From positions 15,748,896 through 15,812,895 of the forward strand of contig NC_084802.1 in NCBI RefSeq assembly GCF_963169125.1: a stretch of DNA of 64,000 nucleotides. Direction: 5' to 3'. A program made the translations under genes and the position numbers. The notes under the pieces are model-generated. The model was not told the origin of the DNA, did not search any database, and was given only the letters and a program-made list of their open reading frames with translations. Numbering within the stretch: the stretch's first letter is position 1; the number at the start of each line of letters is the position of its first letter. Positions 35,501 to 47,895 of the stretch are shown here, piece by piece. This stretch comes from Humulus lupulus. Lineage: Eukaryota > Streptophyta > Magnoliopsida > Rosales > Cannabaceae.

Positions 35501-38500
35501 AGAAGAATTCTAAGGACATGGAGGAACAATGTGCAAAGACGATGCTTTTCAGAAGGTATTTTTAGAAATTTTCATCTGCATTTCATATGTTTTCCCATTT
35601 TATTTTGAAAGAGAGAATGAACAGGTTGCTGTCCATTTACTTCATGCAGTTTGGGCTGAACTGGTGAATAACATGGATGAATGTAATTATGTATGACATA
35701 AATATCTACGTTGGAGTGGAATTTTTTCTATAGATCTAATGTTTCAGTTTTGCCTTTGTGTGAAGAAATTAGAAGAACTGCTAAGCAAATTCTCTCTTGA
35801 ATGATTCATGCTATTTTGAACTTGCTGGTTAACTATTGTTTATAGAGAATTCATCCAATTGGGAGATATTAGTTTTTGAAGTTAAGTAGACATGTTTTGT
35901 TTTTGTTAAGTAAAGATGCAGTGATTTCCACAATGGTGTAAATTTTCATTATTCTTAATGTTTGTGATAATGCTTTCAAGTTACGTGGACAATATTTTGT
36001 GATATTTCTGAAGGGGATAGGTGTACATACTTTTAAGTAGTTGATGATAGGCTTTTACTGTGGAAGTTTATGTACAGCTAGTGCTGTGCTGATATGACCC
36101 TTATAAACCCTAATTTCGAAGATCATTTCTTCTCATTTTCTAGAACCCATATGATTTAGTGATTTTCTTGCCTTTTCTTCATTTACTCATTATTCAAAAC
36201 AAGTAATTCAAGATTTTATTTATTTATGCATATAAAAGTGACCTTCGGTTGTATTATTGAGACATTGCTCTTATCTTCACAATCGATGCAGAAGATAAGT
36301 TGACCAGTTCGCATGTATAATGCAGGCAAGATAATTCTAATACTCATATCCATGAAGTCATATTCTCCACTGTTGACAGGCCTAAGCTTCTTAGCCAGGT
36401 ACAGTTCAAAAAAGTAGTGTGGGTTTACCTGTAGAGTTTGTGTTTAATATTTCGAGTTTTCAGTGTATGAATTTTACGACCGGATTGTTCTTAAAAATTT
36501 GAAACTAGACTCTTTCAACTGACTGCTTTTTGCAAGAACTCAGTCTCCTCCATTCACAATGATTTTGGTTTGGGCTTCAGTTTAATAATAATTGTTTATT
36601 TTCCATTGAGCAAATTGAACTCGATTTTGGAAAGCCTAGAAAAATAGGAAAAGAATCTTTAAGGAAAAAAAAAACCAATTACTTTAGTTTGGTATCCTTG
36701 TTCTAGTCATTGGACTTCTTAATATTGTCTGCAATGATAAATTGATAATCATGTTTTGTATGGTGGCTTCATTGCCTCTGTACTGCATTGACCATACTTT
36801 GGAGTTCTCTTGGTTTTTACAGTAGACAGTGTTTGTTTAATACTTAAAAGACAGATTTGTCATCTTAATGTTGAATGAAGCCCCTAATCATTGCACATGC
36901 AAAAGCTGTGCTGATTTTTTCTTATATTAAATAACATTCTCATAATCCTTGTAATATGGTTTATAGTGATGTCAACATTATTCTGACCACAGTGCCACAA
37001 ACACTAATATTTTGGATATAAGGACAACTTAAGATTCATTTTGCATGAAAAGTCTTGTATTATATTGAAACTTTGCATGAACTTCCACTTAAGACACTTA
37101 TCTTAAAATGAACTGTAACTTCGAAAACCCGATCAAAGAGTCTTTGCGGATTGACCTGATTGACATAATATTTAGGTTCCTGTTGAATTTAATGTTTTAG
37201 GCCTGTTATAATAATCATATATATATATGTGTGTGTGTGTGTGCCAAGAAAAATGGATTTCTAACAGGCTTTCATTTTTCTGTAGCTCTCTACTTTACTT
37301 TCTAATATAGGACTCAACATTCGTGAAGCACATGTGTTCTCAACGACTGATGGCTTCTCCTTGGATGTATTTGTGGTGGATGGATGGCTTGTTGAGGTAA
37401 TCTATGTTGAAATTATGTACATTTTGGTGCTCCTTTCAGTTGACGATAGCATACTTGCTTTGCGTTAGGAGCTACTAGGCAAGCCTTCTCCTCCAGTTGT
37501 GCTACTGTTGATACATGTTTTAAACTTAAGATATTACATCTGCATTTGTATTAGTTGAGTGTGATCAACTCTTTCTATTCAGTATTAATTTTGTGCTTAT
37601 TGCAAACTATATGTTTCATAAGGATGGAGGTGTTAGGCTTCTAGGTATTGCATCTGTCACGTTGGGGTTCTAAATAATGAAAATTTGCAAGATATTTGTC
37701 ATTTTGGTTGTAGTATGTTACAAAATTGAAAATAATAAGCGAACTGCGGTTTATCAAAGGGCAGTAACCTTATGTTATATTAAGGAGCATTTTTATTATA
37801 TTCCTTTTATGACAGGGATCTGTGCTGAGTCCAAATGTTGCTGACTTTGCAATGTTGTGGTCAGGATACAGATGGTTTATATGAAGCTATGGAAAAGGCA
37901 ATTTCCAAAAGCGAGGTAAACTATCTCTCAATCCTGTCGGATGTCATTTGGTTTCTTTAAGCCTCAATGTGATTGCTTTCTTGCCATAGGGAGCGTAAAT
38001 CTGATTAGGTGTGGTATTCTTGATATTGGAAGCTAGTTGAATTCTGGTTGGGAGTTGCACGTATCATTTTTGTCTTGTAAAAATAAGTTTATTAAAATAC
38101 TTTTTTAATCATAGCTAAAAATAAGTGAAGTTGTGATAAAGGAATGGATAGGTTTAAGGAAATATACAAGTGTTCATCAGAAATTGTTTTGGCCATAAGG
38201 ATTATTTGCTTTTACTTACTTTCCTAATAATTATTTTTGGTGACTTTCTTTGTTCCATGATCGTGGAATGGTTTATTGTTTATGTATACTTCAAAAGTTC
38301 ATTGCATCTCAAAATCTAATTGCCCCTCTATTGCACCATGTGTTGTGGTAATAAACATATTAGATCCAGTTAAAAAGCCCTTGTCACAGCAATCTTAGAA
38401 TTTTCTTCCAATAAATATATATGTGCGGGTGTCAATAAATTTTTTAAAATCATGTATTGGATAGTACTTGTTTTTGCATTCCTTTTTTCTAGTCTGCTTA

Positions 38501-41500
38501 ACTGTTCATTAGATATGAGGAAATTATTGTAGGAAATCCTGTATTTGCTCAGAATTTGACAGAATATCCTTTATATTTGGATATATCTTATTAGTCCTTA
38601 ACGTTGCATTTTTTTAGTATAGAAACCCTCTAGTCTAATTATTATCAAATCACCCCTAAATTATGAAATGGGGAAAAATTATTCAGAAAGGAAAATGTGC
38701 CCTTAGTTAAAACTACACTTAGTTTCTCGAATTACATACATTAGTAGCCAAATTAATACAAAGTAGACAAAGGAGTAAGTTTCTTTATTTTGAAATTTTT
38801 TAAGAGTCGCTTAAAAGTATGTATTTTTCATTGTTACCAAATAAAAACACTCACACAGATATATTTATATATATTTTCAGTGACAATGAAATTTAATAAA
38901 TAAATTATTGTCAGGACTCACGTTACATGTATAATTTTGTGTCTCTTTCTAATGGAAAATTTGTCTTTTTACAAAGAAATTTCCTCATTTCATGATTATG
39001 GAGTGGTGTTTTAATAATAGTTAATTTAGAGGGTTTTCTGTGCCAAAAAAAGAAAAAGAAAGTAATTCTAGGGATATTTTCATATATATATATATATAAA
39101 AGCAAATATATATATATATATAATTTGACAAAATATAATGTCTTCTATGATAATATCCCGTATATTTGTATCAAGTATAAATATTTAAATTTCTCCTGTA
39201 ATTTTTCCTTGTGTAGTGCATTTTTTTTATTAAACTGAAACTCACTTTTATAAGTTTTTTTTAAAAAATTTTTGTGCAAAACTTACCTTTATAAGTTAAT
39301 AACAAAAACTACAGGGATATGCTATTCAAACAAAGGCTACAAGACGCATTCCCGCTCCCTCACTAAACCAGAAAACCTCAACCAAAGCCATCGACTTCAC
39401 AATAATGCCATGTAGCCAGGAAAAATATAATTTGAACCCAAATACTTATGTTTCATCCTCAAATAATAATAATAATAACAACAACAACAATAGATATATT
39501 ATACTATTTATATATATATAAAAAATACTAATTACTTTTTGATTCATCCACACAATTTTCAAGTATACTGTTTTCTTTCCAATGTTATAATGAGACCAAG
39601 GAAACTATGCATCTAATGAATGTTCTTTACACCTAATATAGGGATCATGGTCTAAATCTTCGCATTCTCATTCGGCTACAGAGAAATCGTTGGCAACGCC
39701 CTCCAAACTTGGAGAATGGGAAATAGATAGAAGATTACTGAAAATAGGGGAGAGAATTGCATCTGGATCTTGTGGAGACTTGTAAGTCTGGTTTTAGTTC
39801 TTGTCATCAGTTGTTTCCTTTGTTGCATCTATTATTGCTCAACTTTCTGCTTTTGGCTATCATAAGGTATCGTGGAGTTTATTTTGGTGAAGATGTTGCA
39901 GTTAAGATTCTTAGATCTGAGCATTTGAATGGTGCTCAAGAAGATGAGTTTGCCCAGGAAGTTGCAATTCTAAGGTAAATAATTTTACAGTTTCTTATAT
40001 GAATGAAATAGTTTATTTATTTAAATGTAAATAATTGGATCAAGAAAAAATATGGTAAAAGTTCAAAGTATAGGTTGTGCCACGGAAACAATAAGAAATA
40101 TTTCAGCCAGCAATTTTCTTCAATTCTAGCTTAATATTTTGATAAGCTTAGAAATCAGTTGCTTTGGCAAGATGGACTATGTTTATTAAAAATTTGAAAT
40201 AGGCAATAGTTTTCATGGATCCATCCAATGAATCTTTCAGCAATTTCGTAGTGATACTCCTGCTCCTTGTCCATTTCATACTTATGGACAGTTAAAAATT
40301 GTTTTAAACCCTAGATACTAATAAGTATTCAGCATTCACAAATGATAATGCTACTTCATTATGTTTTAATAGTTTTGAGAAAGTAGAATGATAAGAGCAC
40401 TCCCCCTTTCCTGGAAACAAAACTTTATTCAACATGAATAGGCAAAACGTCTACCAAATTAATGGTTACGAAATAGAATCCCTCATTCTGGAAACATAAA
40501 GTTTTGAGTAACCGTCAACTATTTGTCGAGCCACAAAATTAATCTCTACCTGACAAATATTTAAACATTTATTTTGGGTTTAACGATCCTACAAACTACA
40601 CAACCGTGCTGAATTCCAAAGTTTGTTTCCCTTACCCTTTCCATTCTCTTGAACGACATTACTTTTTTTGTTTTCATACTAATAAGTATCCCTGCTCAAA
40701 TTTTGTTTATACTCCTGTAGCTAGTCCAAACTAAGTCACGGTTATTTATATCCTGTCAGTCTTAAATATTGATATTATTTCACAGGATCTGTATTTATTT
40801 ATTTATTTATTTTTAATATAGGGAGGTTCACCATAGAAATGTTGTTCGTTTTATTGGTGCATGCACAAAGTTTCCCAATTTGTGCATAGTGACAGGTATG
40901 TAGTTTTCTGATGGGTCATGGTTTAGACTTTGCAATTTGTCTGAAAAATATAGTCATCCTTTGTTTCTCTTTATATCATTGTCTTTGTACATTGAAAAAT
41001 CTTATCAAGAGTATTTGCTAATAGAACCAATATGATGAGGTGTGCAAATTTATTCCTAGCTTACTAGGGTGAGGTGGCAGAAAAAAGAAGAAAATGAGTG
41101 AACTAAAACTGTAAAAATAGATTTGTTTCTCTTCAAATTGATTTCCAGAAATCTGAATTAAGCCTATCCAAAAGGTTTTTTTATTTTTAAAATTAAAAAT
41201 AAAAAATTGAATCAGTTCATATTATATTGCAAAAAGTGCCCTGATGATTGGAGTTTCTTTTATCAGCTTGCAGGATCTAGGGACATGTTTCTTTTATGCT
41301 GTATTTGAATTTGTTGAAAATTCCTTATTACTGGGTATCTCATACTTCATAATGTGACATTTGAGTGGCATTCAAGAGTGAAATTAGTAACTCCATTATG
41401 ATTACAGAGTTGGCATCAGTTGTAAATTATTGTTTGTGATCATAAGTAATAATTTTAGGGGCATTTCTTTTCAGTTATATTTTTTTTGTTACCCAAAGCA

Positions 41501-44476
41501 GTCACCAAGCTGCCAAGTAAGTGAGAAACAGTTGAAGCAGGACAACCCTGCTTCTCTGGATTAGTTTTGTGCTGAGGTGTTCGTTCCTAGTTCACCTGTT
41601 AAATTTCTATTTGACTGAATATTCTTAGTGGTTACTTGTGGGTGGGTGGGGGGAAGATTTTGAGAAAGGGAAGAGTAGGAGTTCTTTTATTGAATAACTT
41701 TTCTGATGCTCTTCCATTCTTATTCTACCTGTGTTATAATGTCTTGTATCTTAATTCAGGTCAACATTTTTGATAAACTGAAGAAACTTGAATTATGCTA
41801 TCTTTATTCATCGTATATGCTCTCATTTTTAGAGTCATCAAATGTTCATATTTAAGCTGCTTGACTATTTGGTACACATACTGGAATTCATCTGACTCAC
41901 ATGGGTTTGCTTATTGTTTGTGTATCTTCTATCATTTAATACCATTGATTATTAAAATTTCAATTTATGGGTGCTATGCTTGCTTACAGAGTTTATGCCT
42001 GGAGGAAGTCTATACGACTATTTGCACAAGAATCATAATGTCCTGAAGCTCCCACAATTGCTGAAGTTTGCAATTGATGTCTGCAGAGGAATGGAGTACC
42101 TGCATCAAAATGACATAATCCATCGGGATCTGAAGACAGCTAATTTGCTTATGGACACTGACAATGTGAGAATTCATTAATTTGGTTAAATTGTTGTTTG
42201 ATGCTGTTTCTCCCCAAGTACAATAAAAGGAATTTACCCGCTCTAAATTATGTTTTAAAATTAGTTTTATCGCTTTTGGAGCTTAGGTATTAGTGTTCTC
42301 TTTTATTTTCAATGTATGAAACACACCGGAACTTTCATCTCATATATAGGGAGAGGTTTTAGGTATCACTGATTGCTCAGTTTTGAAATAATTTCTCATA
42401 ACACATGATGAGGTTATAAATAATGATTTGTCGAGTGGGATTATAATTTGTTTTTCTTATAGATTTCTCAGCTTAGTTAGGACAAACTTTAATATAAATT
42501 TAGATTTTACTGCTCATTTGTAATAGTTTGAGTATTAAAATTCAATTTGTTTCCTTGCTTCTTGTCTTTAGGCCGTTAAGGTGGCAGATTTTGGTGTTGC
42601 TCGATTCCAGAGTCAAGGGGGAGTAATGACAGCAGAAACTGGAACATACAGATGGATGGCACCTGAGGTCTGATTCTACTTACTTGTTTGTGCCTTTCAA
42701 ACTAAGGAGTATTGAGTAAGAGGGAGAGAAGGTTAAGAAAGAACAGGAAAATGAAAAATAGGGGAAGGCGTGTAAGTTCTAATAAAAAATTCTCAATCAG
42801 CTTATAAATGATAAAAAAATATCCAGGTTAATCAGAAATTTTGTAGAGATCATTGAATCCTGTGTTTTCATTGTTCTCCAAATTGATACATATAGAATCA
42901 AGTTTCTTCAGATGGAAGAATATTAAATTTCATTTGTTTTCTAAAATGCTGACATTCTAGTATTCAATAATACACACCTTGTTTAGTGAAGTTGCTAATA
43001 TTTATTTGCCTTGAGGGCAACAGAAAAATATTTAGACTCATCATTCCATGTTTCCATTATCTTTTGCCCATTTTTGCCGCATTATGTTTTTTTTAATAGG
43101 AAAAAGGCACAATACGAATTTTTTTGTTCCCATTTAACAATTTTAGTTCAATTTCTTATTCCTTCCTTTCTTTTCACAAGGTTATAAACCATCAACCATA
43201 TGACCAGAATGCTGATGTATTCAGTTTCTCGATTGTACTCTGGGAGCTCGTGACGGCTAAGGTTTGTCCTAAAGCTAATAGGGATCTAAAATTATTGTAT
43301 CTATTTTCTCTCTCTTCTTTCTGAACTCTGCAGTCACAAGGATATGGACGTTATTATGAAAATATTTCTCTTTAAAATTTAAATTTTGGCAGATTCCATA
43401 TGAATCCATGACTCCTTTACAAGCTGCGCTAGGAGTGAGACAGGTATGATGTTGTAGTTGATCTGCCATTTTTCAATTAGCAATGTACAACATCACTATC
43501 TCATCGTTCCTCGACTATGTAAAAGAGTTGCTGTTTATAGTCTTATTTTTGGTATATAGCTTGATTCAGTTTTGAATATTTGGATTTCTGGATGTGACAA
43601 TCCCAATACATGAAATTTATATTTGATTAAAATGATTTTATGTAGAAACAATTATCTTTATCTTGTTAATATAGCCATATGTTTTCTTCAAGGAATTGTA
43701 TGAAGATGTGCCGAAGGCTTACAAAATGCATCATATGTGCAAGCTTCTTTGTAAACCAATAAAAAATCAAATGAAATATCACATGAATTGGAGATTCAGT
43801 TAGGGGACAGAAGACTTGTGTGGTTTATAAAGGCTTCAAACTTCATGCAAAGTTTTTGGAAACTCGATGTCCTAATTCGACAATGCAATTTGACTCTAGT
43901 TTCAGTAGACTTGTATGAAATCTAAAATTTCTAGGTGCAAGTAATAATGTTAAGATTTCTGGAGAAGCAATAGATTAATTTTTTGTTTCTAAATAATATG
44001 GAAATAAACTAAAAACAAAAATCAGAATTTTTATGTGGACACAAGTATACATATTTTAGTTATAAAGTTAATATGCCATAATTACCATACCTTGTGCTAA
44101 AGTATGTTAAATAACCTACTTCACAAATGACCAGGTTGTTAATAAAAAAACAATTGCTTAGATTCTGATTTCCTTTTGTCTCAAGTAATTATTGACATTT
44201 TATTTTCAGGGTTTGCGCCCGGAACTTCCTAGTAATGCACACCCGAAACTGTTAGAACTAATGCAGAGATGTTGGGATGGAACTCCATGCGATCGTCCTT
44301 CCTTCTCTGATGTAAGAGCTGAGCTTGAAAATCTCCTCATAGAAGTTCAGGTTAGTTGTCATCTCTCTCTTAATTTTCTTTTCAGTCCTTTTTATGTTTT
44401 AAATCCCAATCCATCAATTCATCTGAACTTCCAATTCAATTCATCTCAGGAAAATTCAGAAGTAAATGGCACTTAA
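32588..44476 (+). CDS. ACT-domain Raf-like serine/threonine/tyrosine kinase (STY8/STY17/STY46 type)
   Basis: Sixteen exons join in frame to 550 residues: 32588-32769, 33574-33688, 35041-35144, 35433-35555, 36326-36398, 37286-37396, 37865-37915, 39642-39781, 39867-39974, 40822-40895, 41990-42165, 42572-42667, 43181-43261, 43393-43443, 44210-44350, 44450-44476. The N-terminal part contains the family block HFNRLPASYGLDV. An ACT domain spans about 182-250 ([28 protein letters not shown]). The kinase domain spans about 285-545: glycine loop GSCGDL, Lys313 in VAVK, Glu331, HRDLKTAN (Asp407), DFG (Asp425), MAPE (Glu451). Arabidopsis members act in the cytosol and phosphorylate chloroplast transit peptides; the ACT domain is thought to be regulatory. 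The C-terminus is short (ENSEVNGT) and lacks the longer tail of the Arabidopsis proteins as I recall them. A new paralogue clade is possible. Isoforms cannot be judged. Confidence 0.93.
34481..34634. repeat. 77-bp tandem duplication in intron 2 of the kinase gene
   Basis: Two adjacent copies (34481-34557 and 34558-34634), each beginning TGTTATACATGAATGATTTG. They differ at about one base (TTTAC versus TTTGC), so the duplication is young. It lies well inside the intron, away from splice sites. Confidence 0.9.
38540..39200. mobile_element. Inverted-repeat element in intron 7 of the kinase gene
   Basis: A left segment at about 38617-38700 (TATAGAAACCCTCTAGTCTA, then ATTATGAAATGGGGAAA) is mirrored on the opposite strand at about 38938-39046 (CACAGAAAACCCTCTAAATT, then ATCATGAAATGAGGAAA). 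Outer parts (GACAGAATATCC) have weaker mirror matches. An (AT)n tract lies at about 39080-39122. It looks like an old MITE or foldback insertion; ends and target duplication were not resolved. Confidence 0.5.
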
Positions 44477-45514
44477 AAACAACTACACAAAACACTCAAA
44501 CCGGCTCATTTTTAAGCATATTCAGATGAGGATTTGCTTTCCTTTTTTTTTGTTTTTGTCCCTTTGTTTCTCCACATAATTATAGAGGTTAACTTATATA
44601 TGTAAAAGTAAAAAGTGAGGGAAGTGAAGTAAAAATTATAGAGGCTGTCCGACACGGGAAATATACGAGCATAATACTACTAAGTTATCTCCTAAACTGT
44701 ACCTTAAAGCAATCTCCTGTCGAATTCATTGTATATTATTGCTTAGCTTTCGAACACGATATGTATATTTCATTACTATCTATAGTATATATTTGAAAGT
44801 GGGCATAGATGCTGTTGTTGATTGGACGTGTTTGGTTGTCTATTATGAGCACTTTATTTACCAAAACTAGTACTATCCATCTTTCAATACGTTGAGTGTT
44901 AGAAATGGAAGTCGACTAAAAACAGTGTTGTGAGAATGATTGATTTCAATCAGGATTGCGGACCAGTTCGATTTAAGAAATTTAGTTAAATTTACTTTCT
45001 TTCAACTTTTCTTTTGGTCATAGAATGTGCTGTTGAGCTATCACGAGAGTAAGGAATTGCTAATTTTCATTCTATATTTGAGGTTATATTCTTTTTTTCT
45101 TTATCTAAATATGTTATATGTTTGGCGTTTGGGTGTGGTGGGTGATGATATTTTACTTCATGTGGCCTGAATTCACTCTATTTTATCTATTTACTTTTCG
45201 TTTGATGGAAGACCCTAGTTGTCTCGTAGTGCAGAAATGCAGAGTTGATCAGAAACGTATTTATTGTACACTGTAACTTTTGCCTTCTCGTTACAGTTTG
45301 GTGTTTTGTTTGGGAGTGCCATGATATTTGTGGTGGTATATGTGGTTGGGGTGACAAAAGGTAGGGTAGGGCATCGTTTCAGCCTAATAGCCTCTGAATT
45401 TTATCATATTGACAATTCAGTCGCAAAGTTTTTTTTTTATACATATATATTAGTATTTTTATTTTGGTTTGTAGCTTCACTTTTGTCCACGTAAGCCTGT
45501 TTTTTTTATTCGTG
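44477..45514. other. 3' untranslated and downstream region of the kinase gene
   Basis: Follows the kinase stop. The first few hundred bases are less AT-rich and probably include the 3' UTR, but no definite polyadenylation site was chosen. The open frame at 45264-45494 has no family likeness. Confidence 0.4.
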
Positions 45515-45632
45515 TGAAAAAAAAAACTCGATAGTCTAAATTATTTAGAATTTAAAAAAAATTGGCGGGATACCAATTGCTACTATATTTATCATATGCA
45601 CTGTTATACAAAAATATGTTATAATTTCTTCA
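45515..45632. mobile_element. Possible right-arm fragment of a family-A-related MITE
   Basis: AAATTATTTAGAATTT followed by GCTACTATATTTATCATATG and ATGTTATAATTTCTTC resembles the right arm of the MITE at 2610-2850. The left arm is missing. The similarity is modest. Confidence 0.3.
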
Positions 45633-45755
45633 AAGTACTAAAAATATAAAACATCTTATGGTATCTTAAGCAAGAGTAATGCTCACGGAAGTTTCCTATA
45701 TATTTATAGAAGATGAAATCTTCATGATAATTTTTTTTTATTTTGAAAAAAAAAA

Positions 45756-45929
45756 TCTATACTATATGATGATGTGTTATAAAATTTGAAAGTGTAATAT
45801 TTTAAAAAAATGTTAAATCTATCCATAAAAATTACCAAAAAATTCTATGCTATATGATGATGTGTTATAAAATTTGAAAGTGTAATATTTAAAAAAAATG
45901 TTAAATCTATCCATAAAAATTACCTAAAA
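45756..45929. repeat. 88-bp tandem duplication
   Basis: Two adjacent copies (about 45756-45843 and 45844-45929), each with CTATATGATGATGTGTTATA and ATGTTAAATCTATCCATAAA. They differ at few positions. No coding role is apparent. Confidence 0.9.
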
Positions 45930-46299
45930 AGACTTTTTTAATCTCAAATGCCAAAAAGATTTGTTAAGGATTGAATTGCCAATAAATTTTATTAGATTTA
46001 ATATTTTCTTACTTTTAAAACCTGCGGATAAATGAATTCTCGGATTTCATGCTATTCTGAAAAAAGAAATTACAAATCATATCATTGGATTAACAAATTA
46101 GGGCCGATTTGACATCACTTCTAATATTTATTGCCTTAAAATTTTGAGAAAAATTAGGATCCTAACTGATATTTTTAGGAGAGTTGGGGAACTGAAATGG
46201 AACAATTGAGAAAAATTAGGATCCTAAGTTATATTATTAAGATAGGTCGGGGATCTCTCCTAATGCAAAACACTATTAATTATTTTAAGTTATATGTTT
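45930..46299. other. AT-rich spacer with a short repeated segment
   Basis: A TTGAGAAAAATTAGGATCCT-type segment occurs twice (about 46143 and 46207). Nothing gene-like is seen. Confidence 0.4.
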
Positions 46300-47895
46300 T
46301 TTTAATATACTAGATATATGCAACGTGCAATGCAAATTTGCTTAATTTTATTTATAGAATTTATATATTAATTATTTTTATTAAATTTGTATCATTGTCA
46401 TATAAATTTCAAATAAATAAACAATACTATATATAAAAGAATGACATAAACATATTAAATGAAAAATTAAACCAAAACATTATTTAAGGTTTTTTTTAAA
46501 TATATATATATATATTCTAGGTAGAAGCAACGTGCAATGTACATTTACTTAGTTTTAAAGTTATAAACATTATCGAATGAATTATAATTCTATAGTATAT
46601 ATAAATATTTATATCAATAATATCTACATATATATCTAAACACAATGTAGACATATATATATATTTATATGACTACATGACATATATATAAAAGACAATA
46701 ATATTTAATAAGAAATTAATAATAGAAATAAAATAAGAATAGAAAAAGTCATAGTGTAGACAATATTATAAATGCATCAACTATTTTTAGTTTTTAATGT
46801 ATCTAACAATGTCCTTTGGTGAATTTGATGAAGAAAAAAATATGCTCCAATCACTTGATAAAAAATAAACTATGACATAAATTTATAAGATAAAAAAATG
46901 ATATGTATGCCTCTATAATTTTTAAATAGATAAGATTTAATTATTTAAATTATCATAAAATATCTTTAAAATATTATATTTTAATTAATTTATTTATTTA
47001 TTTTTGCTTAAGTTTATGTTTGCTCTAGTTTTTTAATTTGACAGTGACAACAAAATATTATATGTTATATGTTTAATATAATATTACATTTAAGTTTAAT
47101 TAAATTTTATTTAAGTTATTAAATACATGATTTTATTATTTTTAAATAATTATCATTGTAAAATATCATATTTGAATTTTTTTAATTAATTAATTAATTA
47201 TTTATTTTTATTTAAGTTTAAGTCATGTTTACAATCTACCGTAAATATATAAGAATATTCTATTAAATATAATAATATTCCATCAAAGTTAACAGAAAAA
47301 AAAATAAAAAACCGTTAAAACAAAAAATTTCTGTTATCTACACACTTTTTATATAAACGAGATATGATATGATAACCTTTTTAAACATAAATGGTATTTT
47401 TTTTTAATAAAAATTAAGATTATGTATTATATATTATTAGAATGATATTTTATAATATTTAAATTTATATTAATATAAGTATTAAATGTCTAATTTTGTA
47501 TTAAATATTATTATAATAATAATATTTTATAATATTTGAATTCATATGAATATAATTAGTGAAAAATTAGGATTATATAATATCATCATAATAATATTTT
47601 TTAATATTTAAATTTATATTAATATAATTATTAAATATCTAATTTTGTATTATAAATTATTATAATAATGATATTTTATAAAATTTGAATTTGAATTTAA
47701 ATTTATATTAATATAATTATTATATATAATCTTATATTAAATATTATTATAATAATAATATTTGAATTTATATTAATATAATTAATAAATATCTATTTTT
47801 AGTTAATTTTAAAGATATATTATATTAAATATTTAGAATATTCACAAAACAAACCGTTATCAATACAAAATATTTCCCACAAGATATATTTACAA
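46300..47895. repeat. AT-rich dispersed element with tandem array (copy 2)
   Basis: Begins near ACTAGATATATGCAACGTGC and matches 27036-28990 in its head (TATCATTGTCATATAAATTT, AAAAGAATGACATAAACATA), middle and array (ATTAATATAATTATTAAATA units). A second head-like segment (CTAGGTAGAAGCAACGTGC, about 46517) suggests an internal duplication or nested copy. It lacks the two Mutator-type MITEs of copy 1 and so gives their empty sites. No coding capacity. Confidence 0.6.

Noticed and set aside
45264..45494. 76-codon hydrophobic open frame after the kinase gene
   Set aside because: No domain, no splice context, composition typical of translated T-rich sequence.
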